Shown: piece by piece, positions 7,521 through 16,000 of the stretch
Layout: each line of letters begins with the position of its first letter
Numbering within the stretch: the first letter of the stretch is position 1
Source of the DNA: Alcaligenaceae bacterium
GTDB lineage: Bacteria > Pseudomonadota > Gammaproteobacteria > Burkholderiales > Burkholderiaceae_B
DNA length: 42,126 nucleotides
NCBI GenBank assembly: GCA_013205565.1
Contig: JABMMM010000214.1
Span: 1 to 42,126, forward strand
Reading direction: 5' to 3'
Made by a program: the position numbers and the translations under genes
The notes under the pieces: model-generated
What the model was told of the DNA's origin: nothing
Seen by the model: the letters and a program-made list of their open reading frames with translations, nothing else
Databases searched by the model: none

Positions 7521-9263
7521 TTGAATACGGCTAAACCCATTCCCACGCCTCTGACTGTTACGGGGTTAAACATACACAACTCTGTCGGCCACGCAATCGT
7601 GCGCGCGCTTAAGCGCCACGGTGTCCAGTGCACCTTCGGTCAAAGCTTACCCACCATGTTTCAGTTGCCGGCCGAACAGGGGGGTATCAAGCAGATTGTG
7701 TATCGTACTGAAAACGCCGGTGGTTATATGGCCGATGCGTATGCACGACTGACCGGCAAGCCGGGCATTGTGACGGCCCAAAATGGCCCAGCAGCAGCGC
7801 TGTTGGTTGCGCCGCTTGCCGAGGCGCTCAAAGCGTCAATTCCGGTGATTGCCTTGGTGCAAGATGTGAGTCGCCTGCAAACCGATAAAAACGCCTTTCA
7901 AGACCTAGATCATCTGGGTATGTTCAGTGCTGTCTCAAAGTGGGTGCGTCGCGTGAATGAACCCAGCCGTGTGGACGACTATATTGATCAGGCTTTCACG
8001 ATGGCCTGCTCGGGTCGGCCCGGTCCCGTCGTGCTGCTGTTTCCCAGCGACGTCTTAACCGCACCCGCCGTGGCGTCAACGCGCACTGCTTGTCTGGGGC
8101 AATATCCCTTAGATCCAACGGTTGCCTCGCCCGACGCCGTGCGCCACGCCGCCGAACTCTTGGCAAACGCGCAACGCCCACTGGTGATTGCGGGCGGAGG
8201 CGTGCACCTGTCGCACGCTCACGCTGCACTCACGCGTTTGATGGATGAAGGGCACTTGCCGGTGGCTACCACGGTGATGGGTAAAGGCACTGTTGATGAG
8301 CAGCACCCGCTTGCCGTGGGCGTGGTTGGCTATTTTATGGGACCAAACGGTGCCACGCGTTATCAACGCAAGTTGGTCACCGAGGCCGATGTGATCCTTT
8401 TGGTGGGCAACCGCACCAATCAAAACGGTACGGATTCGTGGCAGCTGTATCCCAAAAATGCGCATTACATTCATCTCGATATCGATGGCACTGAAGTGGG
8501 CCGCAACTACGAGGCAACACGTCTGGTGGGCGATGCAGGGCTGACGCTCGATGCCTTAGCACAGGCTCTTAACAAACTTGATTTATCTAAACTTCGCGCG
8601 CAGCGACCCGCACTCGAGGCAAGTATTCAAGCTGCGCGTGAGGTCTATTTAAAAGAATCAGCACCGGTTCGCTCGTCAGCGCAGTCTCCGATTCGTCCAG
8701 AACGCGTCATGCACGAACTGCAAAAACGCCTGACCGGTGACACGGTGATGGTGGCTGATGCGAGCTACTCATCGATCTGGATTTCAAACTGTTTAACCTC
8801 AGTCAAAAGTGGCATGCGCTTTATTACGCCACGCGGGTTAGCAGGGTTGGGCTGGGGGTTTCCGATGGCGTTAGGCGCTAAGGTTGCGCGGCCGCAATCA
8901 GAGGTCTATTGCCTGGCGGGTGATGGTGGGTTTGGACACGTTTGGTCAGAGCTTGAAACTGCGCGCCGCATGGGTTTAAAGGTGACACTCATTGTTTTAA
9001 ATAATGGAATTTTGGGCTATCAAAAACATGCCGAAAACGTTAGGTTTGGTGCCCACACCAGTGCGGTCGATTTTTATCCGGTGGATCACGCTGCGATCGC
9101 GCGCAACTGTGGCTGCAACGGTATCCGGGTCACAGACCCCGAGCAATTGAATCAAGCGCTGGACGCAGCACGCGCGAGCGAGGTCACGACGTTGATTGAA
9201 GTGATGACTGACGAAAACGCTTTCCCTCCCATCACAGCTTATACGGCGGCCTTAGAAGCATGA
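7521..9263 (+). CDS. Thiamine-diphosphate-dependent enzyme, acetolactate synthase-like
   Basis: The 580-residue protein has the three-domain plan of ThDP decarboxylases and ligases. The N-terminal domain has the catalytic glutamate Glu64 in RTENAGGYMADAYAR. A middle domain includes PLVIAGGGVHLS. The C-terminal cofactor domain has GDG at 467-469 and NN at 494-495, the metal and diphosphate motif. It starts at TTG with an AGGAG ribosome-binding site at 7511-7515. Its stop overlaps the ATG of the SDR gene (ATGA), so the two are coupled, and a Bug receptor follows. No acetolactate synthase small subunit is nearby, which argues against branched-chain amino acid synthesis and for catabolic C-C bond cleavage or ligation of an imported acid. 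The substrate is unknown. Confidence 0.85.
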   Translation: MNTAKPIPTPLTVTGLNIHNSVGHAIVRALKRHGVQCTFGQSLPTMFQLPAEQGGIKQIVYRTENAGGYMADAYARLTGKPGIVTAQNGPAAALLVAPLAEALKASIPVIALVQDVSRLQTDKNAFQDLDHLGMFSAVSKWVRRVNEPSRVDDYIDQAFTMACSGRPGPVVLLFPSDVLTAPAVASTRTACLGQYPLDPTVASPDAVRHAAELLANAQRPLVIAGGGVHLSHAHAALTRLMDEGHLPVATTVMGKGTVDEQHPLAVGVVGYFMGPNGATRYQRKLVTEADVILLVGNRTNQNGTDSWQLYPKNAHYIHLDIDGTEVGRNYEATRLVGDAGLTLDALAQALNKLDLSKLRAQRPALEASIQAAREVYLKESAPVRSSAQSPIRPERVMHELQKRLTGDTVMVADASYSSIWISNCLTSVKSGMRFITPRGLAGLGWGFPMALGAKVARPQSEVYCLAGDGGFGHVWSELETARRMGLKVTLIVLNNGILGYQKHAENVRFGAHTSAVDFYPVDHAAIARNCGCNGIRVTDPEQLNQALDAARASEVTTLIEVMTDENAFPPITAYTAALEA

Positions 9264-10006
9264 ACAAGAAAATCGCCTTAGTCACGGGTGCCGCAAAAGG
9301 CATTGGGTTGGGCACCAGTCAAGCGTTGATTGCTACAGGTCGATTTGTGGTGATGGTGGATCGCCTGCCGATCGATCTCGAACAATTGGGTATCACTGAT
9401 GATCAGGCGATCGCGTTTCAAGCAGACGTAACTGACATGGCCTTCATGACGCGCTTACACTCGCAGATCAAAGAGCGCTTTGGTACGGTGTCTATTCTGG
9501 TGAATAACGCGGGGATCTCGCCTAAGCGTGCCGATGGCCTATCCAACGGCATTCTTGACGTAACCATACAAGAGTGGTCGAAGGTGCTGCTCGTGAATCT
9601 GACGACAGTCATGCAGATCACGCAGTTATTTTTACCCGAAATGAAAGCCCAAGGCTTTGGCCGTATCGTCAGCGTGTCGTCTTTAGCTGGGCGCAGTAAA
9701 TCTGTGGTGGCGGGCCCGAGTTACATGGCTTCAAAGGCCGGCATGCTCGGGCTGACTCGCGCGATCGCCTCAGAGATGGGGCCCTTTGGCATCACAGCTA
9801 ACTGCGTGGCACCTGGTCGCATCCTGACCGAAATGGCGATGCAGGCGGGCGAAGCAGTCAATCAACGCTACGCCGAGCAAATTCCGGTCAGACGCCTGGG
9901 TACCGCAGACGAGGTCGGTGCCTCGATTGCCTTTTTGTGTGCGGACAGTAGTGGCTTTATTAACGGGGCGACGATAGATATTAATGGTGGCTTTTTTATG
10001 TCGTGA
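9260..10006 (+). CDS. Short-chain dehydrogenase/reductase (FabG-like)
   Basis: This 248-residue NAD(P)-dependent oxidoreductase is of classical SDR length. The cofactor motif is TGAAKGIG at residues 9-16, the NNAG motif is at 82-85, and the catalytic serine (about 141), Tyr155 and Lys159 lie in the SSLAG and YMASK segments. It ends with the family tail INGATIDINGGFF. The start overlaps the stop of the ThDP enzyme by four bases, so both probably act in one pathway, for example reducing or oxidising the hydroxy/keto product of the lyase. It resembles FabG, but the catabolic-looking operon and absence of other fatty acid genes argue against a role in lipid synthesis. Confidence 0.85.
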   Translation: MNKKIALVTGAAKGIGLGTSQALIATGRFVVMVDRLPIDLEQLGITDDQAIAFQADVTDMAFMTRLHSQIKERFGTVSILVNNAGISPKRADGLSNGILDVTIQEWSKVLLVNLTTVMQITQLFLPEMKAQGFGRIVSVSSLAGRSKSVVAGPSYMASKAGMLGLTRAIASEMGPFGITANCVAPGRILTEMAMQAGEAVNQRYAEQIPVRRLGTADEVGASIAFLCADSSGFINGATIDINGGFFMS

Positions 10007-10104
10007 CCTCGTTGTTGCGGGTCTTAGTTACGCAAGTGAAGTCTGAGCGAGGGGTGCGACTTTCAGTACGCCTCGCTATTTCTCAAAACAGCAGGAGACA
10101 AAAA

Positions 10105-11076
10105 ATGAAAAATATCATCAGTCGTAGATGGTTTGGTTTTGCAGCCTTTTTAGGCTGTGCAGTTTTAACTTCGCCGGTGGTTGCGCAAAGTTTTCCGGCA
10201 CACGAAGTGAACATGATCGTGAACTACGGCGCCGGTGGCACGACCGATGTGGCCACTCGCGCGTTGGCGCAAACGATGGAAAAGATTTTAGGTAAATCGA
10301 TCATCGTGCAAAACAAGCCTGGCGCCTTGGGCACGTTGACCCCAGCCTATATCGCACGTCAAAAGCCTGATGGTTATCAGGTGGGTGTGGTCACGTATTC
10401 CACTGTTGCGATCATGCCGCACTTGATGGACTTAACCTACAGCATGAAAGATTTTGAATTTGTGGCGGGGTTTGGTCGCTTCCGTTATGGGATTGCGGTC
10501 AATGCCGATTCGCCATACCAGACGTTAGCTGATCTCATCGCGGCAGCTAAAGAAGGCAAGGGCTTATTTTTTGGTACAACCTCGGCGCCCAATAATCTTG
10601 CGATCTTTGAGTTGACGCGTTTGGCGGGCGCAAAGTTTGAACATATTTCGTACAAATCTGGTGGCGAAGCGGTGACCGCACTGTTAAGCAAAAACGTGCA
10701 AGTGATTGTGCAAAATCCGCCTGATCTCATTCCTCATATCAAGGCAGGTAAGTTGCGCATGCTGGCTTCTGCCAGCCCCATGCGATGGCCTGAACTGCCT
10801 GACGTGAAGACGATTAAAGAGCTGGGCTTTGATATCGAAATCGATTCGTGGCTAGGCTTGGCTGTGCCCAAAGGCACACCGGCGGCGATTGTTAAAGTGC
10901 TTGAAGACGCTGTATTAAAGTCAATGAGCGACCCCGCCTTGAGCACCAGAATGACACAAATGGGCGTTGATCCTGCTTCGCTGTCAGCCAAGCAATACCT
11001 AGATATTTTAGAGAAAGGCTATATCGAGATGGGGCGTGCCATCAAGGCGGCCAAGATCCCCCGAATCTCGGGCTAA
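10105..11076 (+). CDS. Bug-family periplasmic receptor (TctC-like)
   Basis: This 323-residue secreted solute receptor belongs to the Bug/TctC family, greatly expanded in Burkholderiales. The signal peptide (about residues 1-27, ending VVAQ) is followed by the family start FPAHEVNMIVNYGAGGTTDV. Other conserved parts are VQNKPGALGTLTPAYIARQKPDGYQ (split here as NKPGALG and PDGY) and the C-terminal YLDILEKGYIEMGRAIKAAKI. The ATG at 10105 has a GGAG site at 10093-10096; an upstream in-frame start would block the signal peptide. Bug proteins bind small carboxylates and may work with a TctAB-type transporter, but none is in the window. Following the ThDP-SDR pair, it probably captures their substrate. 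Confidence 0.88.
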   Translation: MKNIISRRWFGFAAFLGCAVLTSPVVAQSFPAHEVNMIVNYGAGGTTDVATRALAQTMEKILGKSIIVQNKPGALGTLTPAYIARQKPDGYQVGVVTYSTVAIMPHLMDLTYSMKDFEFVAGFGRFRYGIAVNADSPYQTLADLIAAAKEGKGLFFGTTSAPNNLAIFELTRLAGAKFEHISYKSGGEAVTALLSKNVQVIVQNPPDLIPHIKAGKLRMLASASPMRWPELPDVKTIKELGFDIEIDSWLGLAVPKGTPAAIVKVLEDAVLKSMSDPALSTRMTQMGVDPASLSAKQYLDILEKGYIEMGRAIKAAKIPRISG

Positions 11077-11084
11077 AAAACTGC

Positions 11085-11090
11085 TATAAT
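11085..11090 (+). promoter_or_regulatory. -10 element of the tRNA-Arg gene
   Basis: A perfect TATAAT lies 18 bases before the mature tRNA 5' end, immediately after the Bug receptor stop codon. No convincing -35 hexamer is visible at the usual spacing, but the position fits a dedicated tRNA promoter. Confidence 0.6.
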
Positions 11091-11108
11091 TTCGCTCTTG
11101 TCTTAAAA

Positions 11109-11185
11109 GCGCCCGTAGCTCAGATGGATAGAGTACCTGGCTACGAACCAGGGGGTCGTAGGTTCGAATCCTGCCGGGCGCACCA
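11109..11185 (+). tRNA. tRNA-Arg (anticodon ACG)
   Basis: The 77-base cloverleaf has acceptor arm GCGCCCG pairing with CGGGCGC, discriminator A and an encoded CCA end. The D-arm is GCTC..GAGT-like, the anticodon stem CCTGG/CCAGG holds the loop CTACGAA (anticodon ACG), and the T-loop is GGTTCGAATCC. ACG, deaminated to ICG, reads CGU/CGC/CGA arginine codons. Confidence 0.97.
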
Positions 11186-11193
11186 GCATTATC

Positions 11194-11228
11194 AAAGGGT
11201 TACAGATTTCGGTCTGTAACCCTTTTTC
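11194..11228 (+). terminator. Rho-independent terminator after tRNA-Arg
   Basis: A perfect 13-base-pair stem, AAAGGGTTACAGA with TCTGTAACCCTTT, encloses the six-base loop TTTCGG and runs into a T-run. It ends the tRNA transcript nine bases after the CCA. The 200 bases from here to the cyclase gene hold nothing else I can recognise. Confidence 0.92.
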
Positions 11229-11427
11229 TATTGCTGTTTTTCAGAGCCAAGGCACATAGAGTTGAAATTGCATATTTAGGTACATTTTTGCAGCTTATAC
11301 AGGCGTGATGTACTAGAAAAGTACCTGCCCTGAGCCTATTCTTAATCTTTCGGGTGGGCGTCTTGGCTTTTCGGCACAGCGTCCAGGTTTTATTCAGACA
11401 ATATTGCTCTAGGGTACAAATATTTTT

Positions 11428-12519
11428 ATGAGTGGCACAAACGATAGTGCAGCTAAACCCATCATTTTGGTGGTGGACGACACCCCCGATAACTTGTCGT
11501 TAATCGCTGGCTTACTGAAAGAGCACTACACAGTCAAGATCGCGAATAGCGGTGAAAAGGCCTTAAAAATCGCGCAAGGCGAAATCAAGCCGGCTCTGGT
11601 TTTGCTTGATGTGATGATGCCGCAGATGGATGGGTATGAGGTGATTGGTCACCTAAAAGCGAGTGCGGCCACACGCGACATCCCAGTGATTTTTTTAACG
11701 GCAAAAACTGATATTGAGGATGAGGCCAAGGGCCTTGAGTTAGGGGCAGTTGATTACATCACCAAACCATTGAGTCCGCCGGTTATTTTGGCGCGCGTGA
11801 AAAATCATTTAATTCTTAAAGCGGCCAGAGATGCTCTGCAAAGTGCAGGCAAAATCCTCGAAGGCGAAAAAAAGCTTTTAGAGATTGAACAACTTAAGAC
11901 CGAAAAGTTGATGCTCAATATTTTGCCTAAGCCCATTGCAGATCGCTTAAAGCGAGGCGAAAAAAATATCTCGGGAGCATACCCAGAGGTGACTATTTTA
12001 TTTGCCGACTTAGTGGGCTTTACCGCCATGTCGAGTCAACTGCGTGCGGCAGAACTCGTGAGTTTGCTCAATGATCTATTTACACGCTTTGACCGGCGTG
12101 CAGAAGATTTAGGCGTTGAAAAAATCAAGACAATAGGTGATTCGTACATGCTGGCGGGCGGCATCCCCATCCCGCGCGGTGATCATGCCGAGATTACAGC
12201 CGAGATGGCGCTTGGCATGTTCGAGGATTTGAAAGCCTTCAATCGTGAGCGCGGTAAAGATTTGAAGATGCGAGTTGGGCTGAACTCGGGTCCAGTCGTC
12301 GCTGGTGTGATTGGCTTTACCAAGTTCTCGTACGACTTGTGGGGCAGCACGGTCAATACTGCAAGTCGAATGGAGTCTACGGCAGCGCCGGGTACCATCC
12401 AGATCTCGGCGATGACCCACGAGCTGCTGCAAGACCATTACATTTTTTCAAAAAATGGTTTAGTGCAGTGCAAAGGCCTGGGTGAAGTCGAAGCCTTTGC
12501 CTTGGTCGGAAAACGCTAA
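11428..12519 (+). CDS. Response regulator with class III adenylate cyclase output
   Basis: The 363-residue protein has an N-terminal receiver domain (about 10-130) with the acidic pair in VVDD, phospho-acceptor Asp61 in LLDVMMPQMDGY, a Thr in FLTAK and a Lys in YITKP. A helical, probably coiled linker (about 130-185) leads to a class III cyclase domain (about 190-363). Metal-binding aspartates lie in FADLVGFT and TIGDSYM. The lysine in KIKTIGD and the aspartate in SYDLWGSTVN are the pair that specifies adenine, so cAMP is the predicted product. No sensor kinase is next to it, so it is an orphan regulator. It starts at ATG; its stop lies one base from the convergent Bug fragment. Confidence 0.9.
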   Translation: MSGTNDSAAKPIILVVDDTPDNLSLIAGLLKEHYTVKIANSGEKALKIAQGEIKPALVLLDVMMPQMDGYEVIGHLKASAATRDIPVIFLTAKTDIEDEAKGLELGAVDYITKPLSPPVILARVKNHLILKAARDALQSAGKILEGEKKLLEIEQLKTEKLMLNILPKPIADRLKRGEKNISGAYPEVTILFADLVGFTAMSSQLRAAELVSLLNDLFTRFDRRAEDLGVEKIKTIGDSYMLAGGIPIPRGDHAEITAEMALGMFEDLKAFNRERGKDLKMRVGLNSGPVVAGVIGFTKFSYDLWGSTVNTASRMESTAAPGTIQISAMTHELLQDHYIFSKNGLVQCKGLGEVEAFALVGKR

Positions 12520-12520
12520 C

Positions 12521-12661
12521 TCAATCTTGTTTTTCAATCTTTGCGTCTTGCAAGATCTTGCTCCAGCGGATGTACTTTGCATTCACATAGGCTTGAAACG
12601 CAGCGGGGTTCTTCATGCTCGAGGGCATAATGCCTGCCGCTTCGAGCTTGGCTCCCACTGC
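12521..12661 (-). pseudogene. C-terminal remnant of a Bug-family receptor
   Basis: About 45 codons read like the end of a TctC/Bug receptor: GAKLEAAGIMPSS, then AAFQAYVNAKYIRWSKILQD and a final AKI segment before the stop. Compare the intact receptor ending at 11076, which also ends in a YLDILEKGY...AAKI pattern. Upstream of residue G the frame stays open to 12763 but loses all resemblance, and there is no signal peptide or N-terminal lobe. It is therefore a decayed gene end. The rest of the 12520-12867 gap shows no other gene. Confidence 0.65.
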
Positions 12662-12867
12662 AGCGCGCGCAATTGTGTACGCACAAACAATTAGAGATAA
12701 GCACAAGGTGAGGGCATGAGTTTGATCCAAAATGGTGCAAACTCGCTTTGTTGAATCTGACACGATGGCAGTTCGGTGAACTGAATAACGGGGATTTGCA
12801 AGTCGTACCCATTCGGTGACTTTACTCTCTCCATTTGTTTATTTAGACCCTAAAGGCATGGTTGGTC

Positions 12868-13703
12868 ATGAGTCAATCGAACACTAAAAATAAGTTGTTT
12901 GCGCCGATCACTGGCACCGTGATGCCACGTTTTGCGGGCATTGCCACCTTTATGCGCTTACCCTTTCTAGAGTTCGATCACCCAAGTATTGATGAGGTTG
13001 ATATTGGTTTGTTCGGAATCCCCTGGGATGGTGGCACGACTAATCGCGCAGGGGCGCGCCACGGCCCGCGTCAAATCCGTGATTTATCAACGCTGGCACG
13101 TAACGTCAATCGTGCTTCGGGGATCACTTAGTGACGTTACCCGTCATGCGTGCGATCGCAAAAGATCGCCCCGTTGGGATGGTGCACTTTGATGCGCACA
13201 CTGACACTTGGGATCGCTATTTTGGTGGCAGTAAATACACACATGGCACGCCCTTTCGCAGAGCGATCGAAGAGGGCCTGCTGGATCCAAAGCGCACCAT
13301 CCAGATTGGCATTCGAGGTGCCTTGTATAACGATAGTGAAAATAACTGGGGCATCGAGCAAGGCATTCGGGTTGTTGATATCGACGAATATCACGCGCTT
13401 GGCACCCAAGGGGTGATCGATCTGGCGCGCCAAGTGGTGGGCACGGGCCCCACCTACGTGAGTTTCGATGTGGACTTTCTGGATCCGGTGTACGCGCCGG
13501 GCACGGGTACGCCTGAGATTGGTGGTGCGACGACGTATCAGGCACAACAATTACTTCGTGGCTTACAGGGGTTGAATCTCATTGGCGGCGACGTGGTTGA
13601 GGTATCCCCTCCGTTTGACCCCTCTGGCAACACGGCTTTGGTGGGGGTGACCATGATGTTCGAGCTGTTGTGCGTGCTGGCGCATGCCCGTGCGCAGCAT
13701 TAA
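12868..13703 (+). pseudogene. Ureohydrolase (agmatinase/guanidinobutyrase-like), internal deletion and frameshift
   Basis: The N-terminal part (VMPRFAGIATFMRLP, GIPWDGGTTNRAGARHGPR) and C-terminal part (HFDAHTDTWD, SFDVDFLDP, PGTGTPEIGG, VEVSPPFD) clearly belong to one Mn-dependent ureohydrolase of the agmatinase/guanidinobutyrase type. Between them roughly 45 residues are missing: the sequence jumps from RNVNRAS straight to GDHLVTLPV, and the reading frame changes. The first frame stops at TAG 13129-13131; the second is entered at GGGGATCAC around 13120. The metal ligand His of GGDH survives only in the second frame, before its first possible GTG start (13131). The join makes a functional enzyme very unlikely, although both ORFs remain otherwise open, so the damage looks recent. 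Confidence 0.85.
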
Positions 13704-13704
13704 A

Positions 13705-13716
13705 TGTCACATGACA
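13705..13716. promoter_or_regulatory. Perfect palindrome, possible operator
   Basis: TGTCACATGACA is a perfect inverted repeat two bases after the ureohydrolase stop and about 63 bases before the transporter gene. It overlaps a further TGACAGTCA repeat. The size and TGT..ACA ends are like sites of GntR- or CRP-type regulators, but no such regulator gene adjoins it. An AT-rich TTTTTATATCAATTAAA follows and could hold a -10 element. Confidence 0.3.
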
Positions 13717-13779
13717 GTCACATTCAATGGTTAACGTCGGTTCAGTTTAATTTTTATATCAATTAAAGGGCTTCGCACC

Positions 13780-14826
13780 ATGAATGCAAAATGTTTATTA
13801 AGGATGGGCCAGTCGTTCAAACTCAGACTATCTCTGGCAATCGCCTGTGTGGTGACTAGCGCAGTCGCGAGTGCGGGTGAGTTAACGATTTATAGTTCAG
13901 TCGAAGGCGATAATTTAAAGAACTTTGCCTCGCTTTTCAGTAAAGCCCATCCCGATATTAAAGTGAATTGGGTGCGCGACTCAACAGGTGTGATTCAAGC
14001 ACGCGCGATGGCTGAAAAAGACAATCCCCGGCACGATCTTTTTTTTGGTCATGCAGCATCAAACTTGATGACGCTTGATGCAATGAATTTATTTTTGCCC
14101 TACCGCCCGGCCGGCGTCGAAAAACTCGATGAAAAATTTCGCGATAGGCGTGATCCACCAAACTGGACTGGTTTGTGGGGGTTCGGTGCCGCGATTTGTT
14201 TCAACACGATCGAAGCAAAAAAGAGAAACTTACCAAAGCCAGAAAAATGGGCTGACCTGACCAATCCGGTTTACAAAGGGCAGATTGTGATGCCGAACCC
14301 CGTCTCTTCGGGTACGGGCTTCTTAAATGTCTCTGGTTGGCTACAGATCATGGGCAAAGAGCGGGCGTGGGAGTTCATGGACGGCCTGCATCAAAATATT
14401 GCGTCTTACTCGCACTCGGGCTCCAAGCCTTGCGAGCAAGCCGCCGCCGGTGAGTATGTGATCGGGATTTCGTTGCCCCTGCGCGGCGCGAACCTAAAGA
14501 CCATGGGCGCGCCGATTGACGTGATTATCCCTACCGATGGCATTGGCTGGGAAATGCAAGGCGTGGCAATCATGAAGACCACTAAAAATCTAAAAGATGC
14601 GCAGACTTTTGTGAACTGGTCTGTTTCAGAGTCGGCAATGGATGCCTATGCGGCGCGTGCTGAAGTGGTGGCTTACCCGGTCAAAACGCCCAAGGCCCAG
14701 AACTTGCCGCCTGAATTAGCGAGTCGCATGATCAAGAATGATTTTGCCTGGGCCTCCGAAAATCAACCCACGATTTTGGCTGAATGGCGCAAGCGCTATG
14801 ACAGCAAAACCGAGCCAAAGAAATAG
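13780..14826 (+). CDS. ABC transporter substrate-binding protein (PhnS2/2-aminoethylphosphonate type)
   Basis: The 348-residue periplasmic protein has a signal peptide ending near AVASAG and then the iron/AEP-type binding fold start ELTIYSSVEGDNLKNFASLF. Other visible parts are the central NPVSSGTGFLNVSG and GIGWEMQGVAIMKTTKN, and the C-terminal EWRKRYD. This is the family (with AfuA-like Fe proteins) that includes putative 2-aminoethylphosphonate binders of phnSTU2 clusters. The ATPase and fused permease follow directly, making a complete importer. The substrate could also be another small anionic or cationic compound; the broken ureohydrolase upstream may once have shared the operon. No phosphonate-degrading gene (phnW, phnX, phnA) is in the window. 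Confidence 0.8.
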   Translation: MNAKCLLRMGQSFKLRLSLAIACVVTSAVASAGELTIYSSVEGDNLKNFASLFSKAHPDIKVNWVRDSTGVIQARAMAEKDNPRHDLFFGHAASNLMTLDAMNLFLPYRPAGVEKLDEKFRDRRDPPNWTGLWGFGAAICFNTIEAKKRNLPKPEKWADLTNPVYKGQIVMPNPVSSGTGFLNVSGWLQIMGKERAWEFMDGLHQNIASYSHSGSKPCEQAAAGEYVIGISLPLRGANLKTMGAPIDVIIPTDGIGWEMQGVAIMKTTKNLKDAQTFVNWSVSESAMDAYAARAEVVAYPVKTPKAQNLPPELASRMIKNDFAWASENQPTILAEWRKRYDSKTEPKK

Positions 14827-14827
14827 C

Positions 14828-16000
14828 GTGATTGAAACCGGCACCGTGCGCCTACCCGCTGAACAGGGTAGCTTTCGCGAAAGCGACGTGCCGGCTCTTG
14901 TTGGCGCCCCCAAGGCGTCTAGCACCCGCAAACTCGTCGTCGCAAATTTAAGCAAGAGCTTTGGTTCAACCGCAATTTTAAAAGACATCTCGTTTGAAAT
15001 CGAAGAGGGCGAGTTTGTTTGTTTTTTAGGCCCTTCGGGTTGCGGTAAGACGACGCTGTTGTTGTGCCTCGCCGGGCTAGAGTCACCTAGCTCGGGCGAG
15101 ATTTACAAAAATGGTCAAACGATCACTTCTGCGCCACCCTCGCAGCGCGACGTCGGGATCGTATTTCAGTCTTATGCGTTGTTTCCTAACCTAAGCGTCT
15201 CTGACAATATTGCTTTTGGTTTGGTGAATTTGAAATGGGCTAAAGACAAGATACGTGAAGCGGTTGGTGGCTTAGTGAGTTTATTGTCACTTGAGGGCCA
15301 CGAAAATAAGTATCCGAGTCAGCTCTCAGGCGGACAGCAACAACGCGTCGCCTTAGCCCGTGCCTTGGCTGTATCGCCGTCTTTGCTGTTGCTAGACGAA
15401 CCTCTGTCCGCGCTCGATGCACAAGTGCGTACTCGCTTGCGCGGCGAAATCCGAGATCTGCAGCAACGACTCAAAATCACGACAGTCATGGTGACACATG
15501 ACCAAGAAGAGGCGCAGACCCTAGCCGATCGGATCGTGTTGATGAACGCGGGACGCATTGAGCAGATCGGCACGCCTTGGCAAATTTATAACGAACCTGC
15601 TACGCCGTTTGTGGCGGATTTTATGGGTGTGAGTAACTTGATTCAGGGCGTTGTGAGTGAACAAAATGAAGTTGCTTGCGATCAGTTCGCCCTGCGTTGC
15701 AACACCCAAGATTATCTTGTCGGCACGAAGGTGCAGCTCTTGCTGCGCCCTGAAGATATCGAAGTGGTCGCACCCAGCGTGCTTGGCACAAGCGTAGATA
15801 CCTTCACCAACCTGTTGCAAGTGACGATTGTCAAAATTGAGCATTTGGGCGCCGTGGTGCGTGCGCATGTTGTCAGTGCGAACGGGCTAACGTTAAAAGT
15901 TGACATTTCCAAACGCGACTTTGATCCCGCTTTGCATGGCGTGTCGCAAGCGCTCTGTTTGACGATAAAGACTAACGATATCCGTCTGTTCGTGCAATGA
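14828..16000 (+). CDS. ABC transporter ATP-binding protein (PhnT/PotA-like)
   Basis: The protein is about 390 residues. It has Walker A GPSGCGKTT, a Q-loop in VFQSYALFPN, signature LSGGQQQRVALARAL, Walker B LLLLDEPLSALD and H-loop VTHDQEEA. A C-terminal TOBE-like regulatory domain (about residues 275-390) contains LLLRPEDIEVV. This is the plan of PotA/PhnT importer ATPases. The likely start is GTG 14828, just after the binding-protein stop; an ATG at 14798 inside that gene is in frame and would add ten residues. The stop overlaps the permease ATG by four bases. It powers the adjacent double permease. Confidence 0.9.
   Translation: MIETGTVRLPAEQGSFRESDVPALVGAPKASSTRKLVVANLSKSFGSTAILKDISFEIEEGEFVCFLGPSGCGKTTLLLCLAGLESPSSGEIYKNGQTITSAPPSQRDVGIVFQSYALFPNLSVSDNIAFGLVNLKWAKDKIREAVGGLVSLLSLEGHENKYPSQLSGGQQQRVALARALAVSPSLLLLDEPLSALDAQVRTRLRGEIRDLQQRLKITTVMVTHDQEEAQTLADRIVLMNAGRIEQIGTPWQIYNEPATPFVADFMGVSNLIQGVVSEQNEVACDQFALRCNTQDYLVGTKVQLLLRPEDIEVVAPSVLGTSVDTFTNLLQVTIVKIEHLGAVVRAHVVSANGLTLKVDISKRDFDPALHGVSQALCLTIKTNDIRLFVQ

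Noticed and set aside
7521-9263. Biosynthetic acetolactate synthase large subunit (ilvB)
   Set aside because: No small-subunit gene is nearby and the coupled SDR and Bug receptor fit a catabolic role better.
9260-10006. FabG of fatty acid synthesis
   Set aside because: There are no acyl carrier or other fab genes here, and its translation is coupled to a ThDP enzyme.
11109-11185. tRNA-Arg as the attachment site of an integrated island ending near 18.2 kb
   Set aside because: No integrase and no repeated tRNA 3' end were found; the pseudogenes alone are not enough.
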